Below are positions 47,701 through 59,602 of a DNA stretch of 64,000 nucleotides, piece by piece. Numbering within the stretch: the stretch's first letter is position 1; the number at the start of each line of letters is the position of its first letter. Made by a program: the position numbers and the translations under genes. The stretch is from Loxodes magnus. Taxonomy: Eukaryota; Ciliophora; Karyorelictea; Loxodida; Loxodidae. The notes under the pieces were generated by a model. It was given only the letters and a program-made list of their open reading frames with translations. It searched no databases and had not been told where the DNA came from. The stretch spans positions 372,001 to 436,000 of the forward strand of contig CAMPDV010000018.1 of NCBI GenBank assembly GCA_946699065.1, read 5' to 3'.

Positions 47701-48737
47701 GATCCAGGTCAAATAATCTGATTTAAAATGATAATTTAATCATCTTAAACTTGTAAAACTTCTATTAATTATTACGATTATAGGTTATATACTGATATAT
47801 TAGTTTAGCTAATCTTCTACCTTATTGATGCTTTTATTTCTATTAAACTTTTTTACTCACTTTATCTTATGAAAGCTAAGATCTTTTCAATGTACCATAT
47901 AGTAAAATCGTTAATATCCCTGTATATATGTTAATAAGGAGAGACACCTAATATTCCATTTTCCAAAATATCTAGGTCTTAAAAATTTAGGTTGTTTATT
48001 TATTCAATCATGCTCAAAGCGTTTGAATTTTCCAGTGATAGTATGATTGAAAAATTTTAACCATTGAAATGTTAAACAGTTAGTAAATTAAGAGTGAATA
48101 CAGTTCAACAAGAATCAGCTGAAATTACGATAATATTAGATCCTGATTAAATAAGTTGCATGGGTATTTTTTATACTAGAGAGTTTTTAATTAAAATGTC
48201 GTTACATGGTATATCTGGTATTGTAATAATTTAGCTCTAAATTTCATTATCTTTAGCAAATCCTAAAAGTGGCTTAAAATACTCTTCTCTGTTTTGCTAA
48301 ATTATTGCTAATTTTTTAAAATTAAATAGCTCAAAAATCATTTAAAGAGATTTAATTTCTTAATGCAAAGTAGGAACTATTTAAAATGTCCCAAATGAGT
48401 CTAGGATTTCATCGTTATATCTATAAGCTATCAATAGAATCTATCTTCTCTCCTTAAAAATTTAGATATTAATTGTAATTATTTTGGCAAATGAAACATC
48501 TATCAATAGATCTAAAGCTAAAACTGTTTTCTACATTAATTAGAAACCAATATTTTCATCAAGGCTTATAAACATTTATGCTATACTTCCGTTCTTTAAG
48601 ATTTCATAATTTTGAATTAAATTATAATGTAGTTGATCACTTAAGAGCTCAGGGGTTTTGGGAGAACTTATAATACCGATTTTTAAAGAAGCACAGTAAT
48701 ATAATAAAAGATAAAAAAATAACATCTTTGCTTTCAT
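44715..48737 (-). CDS. Large receptor-like membrane protein (periplasmic-binding-like ectodomain, ~8 TM, coiled-coil tail)
   Basis: About 1340 residues in one continuous frame. A signal peptide (MKAKMLFFYLLLYYCASL) is followed by an ectodomain of ~820 residues with two-lobed ligand-binding-like features: KIGIISSPKTPEL at the start, KKLAIIQQNREEYFKPLLGF, later IFIYLGYSGISPLISEIYRR and DVNFIITNQASFFYP, resembling type-1 periplasmic-binding/ANF-receptor folds. It is rich in Asn (NGS, NLS, NFS sequons) and has several Cys. Some eight hydrophobic segments follow (VIHIISIVAFLLRF, HIIYVIISIIFLIFFFPLAI, AYGILIIGILIAFVFYTLI, SIVGSLIILIIILILTRKYP), then a ~170-residue basic, coiled-coil cytosolic tail (SRIQKRQKEAREAREAKQEI). 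The layout suggests a class-C GPCR-like or other orphan sensor, but no 7TM signature was recognised. Internal TGA are Trp; stop taken as TGA 44717-44715. Confidence 0.7.
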
Positions 48738-50831
48738 CTTTCTCAGTTTTAATAAACTTAAAATTTATAATTTTTAATAATTAAAGTTTTAGTTATTTTC
48801 TTAAGAAATCTACACTAAAACTTCAAATCTTTAAATCTTAACAGAGTGTATTAAGCTTTATTATCCAAAGATTTATTTGCTTATTTATAATATAAAATGG
48901 AACTTTTCGAAAATAAAATTTAGATGTTGCGCTAGCTGTCAGTGATTCTAAACTAAAAGGAATTTTTTTAACTTTGAAGTAAGATTCTGATCAACTCCAT
49001 TGTCTTTTATAAACTAAAAGAGTAATATAATTATCTCCCTTGTAAGTTGCTCAAAAATTTTGTGAAATATAAGAGATAAACTCTATTTTCAGCAATGACT
49101 AAAATTAAGTATTCATAAGCAGCACTATTTCATTCTTTTGATACTCATATTCACTTAAATATAAAATAATTTAGTCTTGTAATTATTTGCTTATTTATTA
49201 ACTTTAGACTTAATATCAAAAATGTTAAAACTAAAAGTTCTACTTGTAAGGAGACAATCTAAGTTCTTAAAGATTTATTGATTTGTAATAGTAATCTTAA
49301 AAAACTTAACATTTCGAAATAATCCTATTTCTTACAAAATTCCTTTATTTTGCTACTTCCATTTAAATATTTTAGCGTTTATTTCTTTATTTTTATCTTC
49401 TTAAAATTTTCATTTTTTAACTCCAAATTTCCAAATTAAGATTGTTTACTAAGCATAAAATACTTTAGGATATATAATTTATATAATTAAATAGTTTCTA
49501 AATAAGTTAGATATAGAAAAATATAAGTAGTTCTATCATCTATATAGCACTCTACTTATTTTACTTACCATTATTTAGCTTATTTGACTTACATTTTATA
49601 AGTAGTGTATAACTCATAATAAAAAATGCTTTTCTAAGAATTACAGTTTTAAATGAAAATTGTAAATTTTTACTTGTCAAATAAATGTAAATATTAGAAT
49701 AGAGTCACTTGAGTACATTTTTTATTTTATTTTTAACTTTAAGTATAGAGAAATATTATTTGACTTCTATAATTATTAACTATTCTACTTGATAGTCTAA
49801 TCTATTTTTTATGTGTAATAGAGAAGAATTTAGCTTTTATGTTTATTATTAAGCTAAAGGGATTTTAAGGAGAAACTGTCTAGCTTTTCATTAATAGTAA
49901 ATGAAGTAGCTAAAACCAATAAAAAGTAAGTTAAAGTAACTATTTTCAATTTAGAGATTCTAGTTATTTTTTAACTTTAAGGTTTACAAGGAAATGTAAT
50001 TTAGCTTTTACTTTTTAAAGCTATTAAATTAATAGCTTTCTTTAATTCTTTTATCTACAAAGCAAGCATTAATAATATTTTAAAGTGCTATCTATTTAAT
50101 CCCATCAATTATGTAGGTTTTAAATAGCCTTTCTTAACTATTACTATTAGCTATTAAAGCTTAATTATTATTTAAATATTAATTAGATTTAATAATTTTT
50201 TATAGCTTTTTTAATTTATTAGGCTTAATGCTTTTCAAGTTTTCTATTTTCCTTTGATTATTTTAAGTTTGATTTATTTAAATATGTAACTTACAAATAA
50301 TTAATCTAGCAATTTGTGATGTATCTACTTATTTTTATAATTAGACTTAATAATTTTATATATATCTTTTGCTTGTTCTGAATATTTAAATTTTGTCCAC
50401 TTTTCTACTTCCTAAATTACTAAGTTGGGTACTTTGCGAGTATTTATTATATTAAATTCCACTAATAATTTCCTATTATTTAGTCTCTTTATTTAGAAGT
50501 TTGTATTTACTTTTAATCAAATTATATCTTAAGATTCTACTTTTTATATATTTACAGTATCTAAAGTATGCTATTAGAGGTTTATATAATTTGCTAAAAG
50601 TATATAAACATGGATATTTATAATAATATCTTTATTATGCTTACTCTTAAAATTCAAGATATCTAATTTTTATTTTTTATTTTAAGCTAAAAGTTTTAAT
50701 TATCTACATTAATTTTGAAAAAAAGAGACTTCAAATTATTTCTTAGTTGAATGGTATTATGAGATATGATAGAAGTAATTAGTTAATATGCAGATTTTGA
50801 TGATGGTAATAAATTAATGTGTTAAGAGTAT
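48738..50831. other. Long AT-rich spacer
   Basis: About 2.1 kb, no supported gene on either strand. Confidence 0.6.
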
Positions 50832-52013
50832 TCACTCATAAAAAAGAGTCTAGCACTAAACTATTTCTATTAAATCTCCTACTAATCCACTAGATAAGGC
50901 AATATAATGCTCTCCGTTACAAAAGGATTTATTCTAAAAAGCAACACCATAATCCTTTCCATTTATGCAATAACTTAAAAATCCTTCTTTTGTGTCTACT
51001 ATCATTTCTAATGTTTTTCCCATCTAACATCTCTCGCCATATTTTTTTATTGTTTCGCCGTTATGTTCCAACTTCATGTTATAATTATTAAAGCCCCATC
51101 CTGTAGAGTGCTTAGTAAAGCAATCCATGGATTTTATTTGATGGCAAACTCCTATAATAAAGCAGTAACCAACTTCAAATTTGAATTTTATCTTAAATTA
51201 AGCCTTTTACGTTAATTGAATGCTTAAAAAAGCAGTTTCAAATCCAGCTTCATTCCATTAAGCTTTTTTATTATTATTAATCAAAGTAATGCTTTCATCA
51301 GTTAATTTACTATCAAAAGTGACTTATGTTTCCACCAGGTTTATTATACTTAAAGACTGACTTTTATTTACTTTAGTTTCGTTCTATATCTTATTAATAG
51401 TTTCTTCTTGCAACTAAATTTGCTTTTTCATAAGATTATTTTCCTTTTATAAAAATTCAATAACTTACTAATTTTATGATTGCAAGTCTTTAATAGCTTA
51501 ATTTTGCTTTTCTATTTACTGAAGACGTTACTATATTATCTTGTTTTGCTATTTTAGAGATGTAATGCAATCATGATCATTCAGTTCGATTTTAAGCATT
51601 TAAGATTAGCACTTGTTGCATTCAACTTGTAAGTGCTTACAGTTTTTTACATGATCTTCCATCTATCCCTTTAAAATTACTGCTTTACATCCTTAGTTAG
51701 GACAAGATTCTTGCATAAATTCGCAACTTTCTTTTTCATGTTTTTCCAAGTATTGTAGAGTAGTAACAAATTTGCATTAAGGATTCCTGCATTTTACTTG
51801 AAGTTTGCTAATTACCTCAGTAAACGCTCTCATAGCTACCTTAAAATCTGATTTCACATTTTTGCAGCTAGAACAAATATCAGATATGCATGTTTTGCAA
51901 AAGAGAGCTTCACAATAAGAGCACATCATAGGATCTTATAGTACTTAATGGCAGACTTGGCATATATACCACTAATCTATTTACCCCTAAAATATTTCAA
52001 GAGGATAACCCAT
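50832..52013 (-). CDS. RING / TRAF-type zinc finger / coiled coil / SPRY-domain protein
   Basis: 393 residues, one exon, no internal TGA. RING-like Cys pairs at ~18-55 (WYICQVCHQVLQDPMMCSYC, FCKTC, CSSC), then TRAF-type fingers with C/H pairs (VKCRNPQCKF..HEKESC; SCPNQGCKAV..HVKNC; VECNKCQ). A Gln-rich coiled coil (QQRLQQIEKQNQAIKDLQSQ) and a C-terminal SPRY/B30.2-like sandwich follow (FEVGYCFIIGVCHQ, STGWGFNNYNMKLEHNGE, GKTLEMIVDTKEGFLSYCIN). The SPRY half binds partner proteins; the RING/TRAF half suggests ubiquitin ligation. Almost every Gln in the coil is TAA/TAG. Stop TGA 50834-50832. A related zinc-finger start appears at 63638. Confidence 0.9.
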
Positions 52014-52607
52014 TTTAAATATATTTAATCTACTTTCCTTTATTTCTATAATACCTTTTACTATCTATTTCATCTACTAAGCTTCTCATAGTCTAATATA
52101 TTTATCACTAAGCCTTATTTATAAATTTATTGGTTCTTCTATACTCTAAAGTATAATAGTACAAAATAATCAAATCAAGACTTTTACAGCTTAGTATTTA
52201 CAAACTCTGGTAGTTTATCTTCAAGCTATGGAAAGCTTTTAGCTCTTAAATATTACTAAAGCTTTATCCTTACTCTATTACTCACTCATTTTAAAAGATA
52301 AACTAATCATTTATTTATGCTAATTTTTTGAATTATAAGCACTTCAAGCAATTTGATAGGATAAAAGCAAACTTATATGTAAATTAATATGATTAATAGC
52401 TCTAGGCTTAGTATACTAAGAATGAATAGAATACAGGAATAGGAAGTATAATGTAATATGAGAAAGTAAGTTAATTAGTAGAAGAAAGAAGTGATAAAGG
52501 TGAGTTGGTACAAGATTAGAAAGTAAAATCATATTTATTAGATCCATTTTAATTTAAATAGAAGGAGATTTTATAAAATTATTCCCTTTTTTCAAACTGA
52601 TATAAAA
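52014..52607. other. Divergent intergenic region
   Basis: Upstream of two divergent genes (RING/SPRY on minus, GYF on plus), so both promoters should lie here. AT-rich, no motif recognised. Confidence 0.6.
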
Positions 52608-54776
52608 ATGAGCAGAAGAGGTGCAGTTTGAAGACGAGCGAAAAAAGACAGCTAGTCAGCACATTTACCAGAGTGGAAAGACAAAAAGACAACTCAAAGG
52701 AATGTACTCTCTTACGAAAGAGATACTCTGCTCAATCTTTTCAAGCTAATGACTGCTCCAGCTGGTTTCTCAGCTGAAATTAAGTAGTTAAAAGAAATTT
52801 ACAGTGAAATATCATAGAACCCTCTTTTAATATAAGACTAAGAATTTACTTGGGAAGTCTAAATTCAAGAATAATAAGAGGGAGAAGAATAGCAGGGTTA
52901 CATCAAGAGTTCTCATTAAGAAGAATATCCTGAATGGTATTAGGAAAAGCTATAAAATGAACAAAATCTAAATGAGAACTTAGCTAGCTTTTTTAAGGAA
53001 ACAGAGCAACTATAAACAAAGCAACAGTCCTTCCATTAAATACCTTCAACTGCAATAACAGAAGATTTACTACTTAAAAACTCTAAATTACTTCAAGAAG
53101 AAAGCCAGCTTGCATAAAAGTAAGGATAGAAACCTATAAAAATAGTGCTTGAAACCTAAGGAATAAAAAACATGCCAAAACATTTACAGCAAGTAATAGA
53201 GAATGAAAAGCCAAATAAAAGAGAGTAATAAGGTATCAATCTGAAATAAGATGATAAATAAAAAGTTTAATAAATCGAAAATGTTTCTGATATATCAGAT
53301 CACAATGATCTTGCTTAAGTGAATGAATCAGATCAAGAAGACGAGGAGTAAGTTCTCTAAAATTCTAAGTGGGATGCTCCAGGACCTGTAGATAACGAAG
53401 GATGGGGTTTGACTCTTCCATAATAGAAAGAATTAATTAAGAAAACAGAAAAGATTAATATTGGATCTAATAGTTCATAATAAGCATAGCAAGTATAAAA
53501 GTAGCAGGAGTAAGCTTAAAAAGCTAAAAAAGATTAATAGATAAGTGCATAGAATGTCCAAGCTCAATAAGCAAATAAGTAAGCTCAAGTAGTAAATTAG
53601 TAGGAACAAAAATAAAGTATAGAAATTTTACCTTAATATTCTTTGCATACTTTATAGAAGGAAGCTTAAAATGGCAATCCTTTTGCAAATATGTTGCTAT
53701 TCGCTGGTTAAATAGAAGAAGATGTTGTCTTCATTATTCCAAACTCACAAGCTTACGAAAGATCGTGGTATTATAAAGATCCTCAGGGAAATATTTAAGG
53801 AGCTTTCAATAATATAGAAATGTACCATTGGTCTCTTGCAGGATATTTTGATTGAAAATTACCAGTTTCATGTGGTCAAAAGGATAAATTCGTTCACTTG
53901 GGATAATTTTACGAGATGTAAAGATAAAAATATAAAATGGAGATGCTTTAAGCTTAAAAAGAATACTATGAAAATATGAATAGAACTTAGGGAAATTATT
54001 GGGAAGCAGGTTATATGTAGAATCAGCAAGTTCCTAGTCAAATATAATATCAGGCGAGATAAGAAATGGTTTAAGGAGGAAAAATGACGCAACAAAACCA
54101 AAACACATGGACAAATTAGTAATATATGGGATAGCCACAAACTTACTAATAATATGTTCAAATGCAGTAGCAAAAAATGGAGGGTGCGAAATAAAAATAA
54201 TAGCAGTAATCTATTGCTGTTAATTAATCGGAATTCTCTTAAAGTCTCTATCAAACTTAGTTATAAATGCAGTAGCCAGTATAATAGATTTAGCAAAATT
54301 ATAAAAAAGAAGTTCCAACAAATGAGAAATTGAAATAATAAAATTTATAGTAGCAAACTATATAAAACCCTGCATAAGTACAAAAAATTGCCTAAAATTA
54401 GAATGAACAATAAACGTAGATCATATAAACTTCTTAAGTATAAGGCACACAACAAAACGAACCAACTTCTTAAGATCCTACTAACGAATTGAAAAATCTC
54501 TTGGGAATAGCCTCAGGGGCATCTGCGACCAAAACATCTTCATAAGAGCAGAAAGTAATCAACATTTAAAAAAAGACATTAATTGAACATTTACTATACA
54601 CAAGCAAATTCCTATTTTAAAGTTTATACAAATATCTTTACTTTTCATTATTTCAGTTTCTAAATACAGATCACCAATTAACTACTTATTAGGCTCTTTA
54701 ACTCTATAAAAACATAATTTAATACTTAAATTTCCTACCTTCATTTTAAACTAATCATAAGACTTATTTTAAATGA
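52608..54776 (+). CDS. GYF-domain protein with long Gln-rich (prion-like) tail
   Basis: Up to 722 residues, one exon. The N-terminus (MSRRGAVWRRAKKDSQSAHL, then LSYERDTLLNLFKLM) resembles the GIGYF/PERQ start. The GYF domain at ~387-440 shows W(387)YYKDPQGNIQGAF, then MYHWSLAGYFDWKLPV, matching W.Y.D..G..qGPF...M..W...GYF. GYF proteins bind Pro-rich partners and act in translation repression or mRNA decay. An acidic block (DQEDEEQ) precedes, and a tail of ~200 residues is mainly Gln, nearly all from TAA/TAG, with almost no glutamine in the standard code sense (CAA/CAG rare). TGA 53853-53855 is Trp inside the domain. The last supported residues are near 54560 (SGASATKTSSQEQK); the TGA at 54774-54776 is the first in frame after it, so the final ~70 residues may be UTR. 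Confidence 0.82.
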
Positions 54777-54937
54777 AAAACGAGCAAGTAAAACTAAAAT
54801 ATTTAAAGTGATGATTGCATTAAGTTTGAATGATAGATTATTAATTTAAAGGAATTTTTAGTTAATACTTATATTTTAAAGCTTATTTGACCAGTTAATT
54901 TGAGAATAAATTTTTAATAAAATTTGCATAAATAAAG

Positions 54938-55213
54938 ATGCAAAGTGAATAGCAGATTACCTAAGAGTAAAATCAAGAGGACTAGTAGTGTAAAAAGAAA
55001 AAGAAAGTTCAGAGAAAAATTACTTGATCAGAAGATATAGTAGATAATGAAAATCTGAATAGACGTAAAAAATCTGTTACCAAATATGTTGCTGAGGGTT
55101 ATGAAGTTTATGAAAAGAAAAATGAAGCAAAAGAGAAGAGTAGTAGCGAAAGTGAGTCTGAAGAAGAAAAATAAAATTCGAAAATAAATTAAGAGAACAG
55201 TGAATAAGGTGAA
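54938..55213 (+). CDS. PP1 inhibitor-3-like protein (PPP1R11/YPI1 family); 3' end uncertain
   Basis: A short, highly charged protein. After a Gln-rich head, KKKKKVQRKITWSEDIVDNE followed by NLNRRKKSVTKY matches the family core (K-[KR]-V-x-W-x-x-[DE]-x-V-D-N-E-x-x-x-[KR]-[KR]-K-S-K), where KITW is the RVxF-like PP1-docking motif and VDNE the hallmark. The usual CC(C)IYE end is absent (VAEGYEVYE instead). An acidic Ser/Glu run (SSSESESEEE) follows. Inhibitor-3/YPI1 binds and restrains type-1 protein phosphatase in the nucleus. One TGA is Trp inside the motif (KITW). No stop is clear: a 17-nt GT..AG segment or a later TGA are alternatives, so the end given is the last charged residue. It converges on the PP2C gene. 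Confidence 0.6.
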
Positions 55214-55499
55214 TTAATTTAATTTAATTTCATCATAAATAATTTTGATGAAGCTCTCAATATAATAAATTTTTACATTTCTTTATTAAATTATTTTTGC
55301 TAATACAGAATGAATGAGAACAAAATTCAAGTATAAATTTTAACAAAATCTGGGTAACTTTTCTTTATTTCGAAACTCATATTTATTAAGAGTTGGTTAC
55401 TTGAAATTTTATAGAATTGGTTTGATATTATATTTAGTCCCCTCAATGGAATTATAGTGAAGAAAATAGTAATTAGTAAGTTTTTTTTTACAAGATAGT

Positions 55500-56978
55500 T
55501 CACAATTGATTAAAAAATACAACTATAACTGTTATATCATCCACAAATTCCTTATTTTCACAAGTTCTAGCTTCTTTAATTAGTTTTTAGCATGCTCCTT
55601 TAGCGTCTTTAAGAATTCAAAATTTAGATACTAATTTAACAACTTTTTCATTAGTAAGGGAGTGCCATAATCCATCAGAAGCAACTATTAAGAATTTTTG
55701 GGATTCTGGAGCAAATTAAGTTAGATATATTGAAGGCTCAGATATTATTCCTGCTTTTCTTCCAACTGTATCTCCTAAACTACGAGTCATTGCTAACCCA
55801 GGAATGTCTTAATTTTTCAATCAAACTCTTTCATCAATTCTTCCACCCGCTGTTATTATCCTTTAGCGCTCCACCAAATTAAATGGATTATGGTCAATTG
55901 ATAGTGGAAGCGGAAATCATCTTTAATCCTGCATTATTCCTAAAATAGCTCTAGAGTCACCTACATTAACACAAATAATTTAAAAGCAAAATTGATTTTA
56001 AGAGTTCTTATTTTCTTATGACTATTAATTAGCTTAGCTTTTAGATCCATTTATCAATTAATTGCTTTACTACTTCATAAATTAAGTAACTTCAGTATTC
56101 ATATCCTCGTGTTCCACTTTCTAAACTTATGCCTAATTTAAAACCTTTTGGATTAGGATACAACAGCAAGTAGTTCCACTTAATTACACAAGCTCTCCCA
56201 TTTTTTGTTCTATGTGCTTTTACAACTAATTAATTCCTTCTTTGATGTTTTCAGTGTAATGCATTAAAATTTAAGGCAGTCATTTTTTAGTGAATTATGA
56301 AACTTAATGTCCAAAGTTTCCATGTCCATCCATTACAGAAAACAGGTAATTGAATTTAACATTTCCAAAGTCTGCTAGTTCACAATGGGAATCCTAATTT
56401 TCTTTCTTTTTCTAGTTTTTTACTTTACCTATTTTAGATTAAGCGTAAAAAGAATAAACTGGATCATAAATAAAACTCTGATTAATCAGATCCTAACCTA
56501 CGTTAGACTACAAGGGGGATTATTTTAAATACGAAGACTTAAAATTAAATGGTTCTCCAAAAGGAGTCAAGCTTTATTGTTTTCTCTATTACCTGTTTTA
56601 ATTATCAGCTAGTTAACTATCTTACTCAAGTATACTTAAGTTTATCTTTTGCTAAATAGCAAAACTCTTATCTAAGTTTTGCTTATTCTATATCTTGTTA
56701 GCACTCCTTTATTTAATATGCTAATTTAGGTTGCCTAAGTTTTATCTAGTTCTAGGTCTTAAAGGAGTATTTTTGAGTTTTAGTATTTTGGTGTCCTTTG
56801 TCTCATTTATAATCTTTTAAGAAATGTTTCTAGCGTTCCAAATAGAACTTTTACTTGAATCAAATAAATAGTTTTAGCCATTATCTTAATAAGAATCCAC
56901 GCAATTTAAATTTATAGAGTTCTTTTGGAATGGCAAACCATTCTAAGTAGCATTTTGTAATTTTAGTTTAGGAAGCAT
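55500..56978 (-). CDS. PP2C-type (PPM) Ser/Thr protein phosphatase
   Basis: 492 residues, one exon. A ~190-residue basic, Asn/Ser/Gln-rich head precedes the catalytic domain with the PPM motifs in order: VMDGHG (Met216-Gly220, metal Asp), LSGTTCCCIL, VNVGDSRAIL, PLSIDHNP, GGRI, GLAMTRSLGD (metal Asp), VASDGLW and DDITVIV with the last metal Asp. All metal-binding Asp are present, so it is likely an active Mn/Mg-dependent phosphatase. A Gln/Asn-rich loop of ~50 residues is inserted between the SGTT strand and GDSRA. Stop TGA 55502-55500; TGA codons at KKWLPQ, RWFPL, VWLKNQ and KFWILK decode Trp. Its 3' end faces the PP1-inhibitor-like gene ~290 bp away. Confidence 0.95.
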
Positions 56979-59602
56979 TTTTATATAAATAATTATTTAA
57001 AACCATATAACATAATAATTCATTATGTATGCTATTTGTTTAATACTAATTATCCATCTTTGTAAGCTGATATACCAGTATCTTACTAAATTAAAGTATT
57101 AAATACATTTATCAAGCATACTTCAAGTATACTTATCATTATAATAAACCACTAAAATATAACCATACCAATGCTCTATTTATCTAGTGGCTTTATATAA
57201 GTAAAAGTACTATTTCAAAAATTATGCTTTTTAAATGGTTTTGTCTCTTACTTAGAAAACATTATCTAGTGCTTTTCAGTTAGATAATGATATGCATAAT
57301 TTTTCTGGATTTTTACTTAATAGCTGATAGCAATAGAAGATTATTATTAGTTATTCTAGCTAATTAATAGTGATATGGGATAAAGTTAGCAACTTACAAA
57401 CTTTTATAATTCAAGCTGAGTAGAATGAATATAATCTCCTAACTATTAACCAAAGAAACTTTTGATTTTATAGATTATTTAGACACTTTTTTGCTATATC
57501 TAATTTAATTATTGATACCTTTTCTTATATCACTATAATCTATTTCCAAAAGATAAAATTAAATTTGATGATTTTTTATGATAATAGTGTTCTAAAATAT
57601 TATTAGATATTTATTTAAAGTATATTTAGTATAAAGATAATACCTATTTGAGTCTTATACCTTTGTTTAAGTATAAAACATACTTGGCCTACTATATATT
57701 TATCTTAATCCTTTTTGAAAGCATATTATTATTAAATCTTCAGAGCATTCTAGCAAGTGTTATTATCTTTATTCCTATTAATTTATAATTATAGTTATAG
57801 TCATTTTAATTAATAGAATAATAATAGAGTAGTATCCAATTTCCGTGACTCCGTTAGGTTACCAAACATCTATATTATAGAAATTATATTTGCTAAAGCT
57901 AGAAATTTAGCAAATATATATTAAAGACTTTTAATTTTCCCTTTTTATCATGCTAAATTACAAATTGTTATATATTAAAATTAGTTTATACCAAGTAAAC
58001 TAATTTTTCACTTGAGACATCTTAGTTAATTAGTTTTAACTTAAATAGACTGTATATTATTTAAATATGCATAGCTTTTACAAATATCTTCTCTAAAACT
58101 CATCAATTTTAAATGCTAAATTACTTATTAAATCTTTAAATTAAATACCCTATTTAATATATACCTGCATATAAATATTCATCTTCAGTCTTTTTGTTCT
58201 TTATAACAAAGCAGTTTAAAATTCCAAAATTAACTGTTTATTACTTAAAAGGTAAAATGTGGAGTAGTGCTATTAATTTAGCGATTATGCTATATATACT
58301 TATATATAAGTTCTATTTCTGTTGCAATCATCTAAATTTATAAGTTATGTGTTAGTAGACAGTTGGCCTATTGTGGTTCCTTGCTAATGCCTGTAATGAT
58401 ACTATTGAAAATACTTATTGATATTAAAAGATCTTTACTATTATTAGTCTTGCTAAGTAGAAAAAGCATTACTATCAACTATTATTAGGCACTCTTTATC
58501 TTATTTAAATGATAATATAGTTATACTTATACAGTTACTTAGGATAATTGCAACAAAGAGATAAACATTTCAAGAAGTAGGATTACACATAGATTCAATA
58601 AAGCTACTAGTTAGCTTTTCCTTGCTAAGCATTTAAATAAAAAGCATAATAAGCATCTACTTGTAAGTTACAAATTAAAGAAAGCTTAGAATTTAGTTTA
58701 CTTCTAATTCTATTAACCTAAATTCAAGATCATTGCCTTGTGTAATCATCTGCAAAGTATTAATACTAAATTAACTTTTCTTTATCCTTTATTGAGATAA
58801 AAGTTAAACTAGTTATAAATAAAATGAAAGCATCCAAAATATTATATACAAAAATGGCTAAATAAATATCTATATAAATCTAATAGCAAATGCTTAAATA
58901 TCTGACCAATCTTTAATTATATTAGCATACAATTAAATATTCTGGATAACTTATCTATCTCTCTTATATCAATCTCTATTATTAATAAACCTTTCTAACA
59001 AAGAATCATATTTCAGAGATTTTTATAGAGTTTATTGCTTTTAAATCAAAAGAAAATCTGATTTTGAAAGAAAGGATTATTTATAGATTTCAAACAAAGA
59101 TAAAAAAGTATCTAAGGATTAAAACTAACTTCGTGTCTTTTAATAAGTAGAATTGCTTTTCAGATCGAGAATTTAAAAAATTGATTATCCATAAAAAGAC
59201 TAAAAAAGTATAAGATTTTATTCAAAGTTGAGCTTCTATTTCTTTAGGTTGGTTTATATTAGAATTATCTTAAAATAGCCAATAAAGTAAATGATTTAAT
59301 CTTATATTAGTAAAGAACTATAAATTTTATATACACTCTATCAATGTTATTGCTTAATCTGATATTTATCCATTATAAGCCAACCTTATCACTCAGTATT
59401 CATTAGTTAGTTTGCTACTTAGTAATTTACTTTTACTATAGGTATAAGAATCAGTCACTTCCTACTACTTCTGCTTTTATAATTCTTTAAGATATAAAGT
59501 GTTTTAAAGATCTTAAGTATAAGTATTTAATAGGAATGAGTATTAAAATTAAAGAAATGTGCAAATACTTATTAAAGGTACTTTATACTGTTAGTTTAAT
59601 AA
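56979..59602. other. Long AT-rich spacer between divergent genes
   Basis: Holds the promoters of the PP2C and transporter genes. Around 58990-59300 a plus frame is open and partly protein-like (IKRKSDFERKDYLQISNKDK) but lacks ATG and any family match. No RNA gene or repeat seen. Confidence 0.45.

Noticed and set aside
53868-54254. Minus-strand open frame of 128 codons
   Set aside because: Antisense shadow of the Gln-rich tail of the GYF gene; Leu/Ser/His-rich mirror of TAA/CAA codons.
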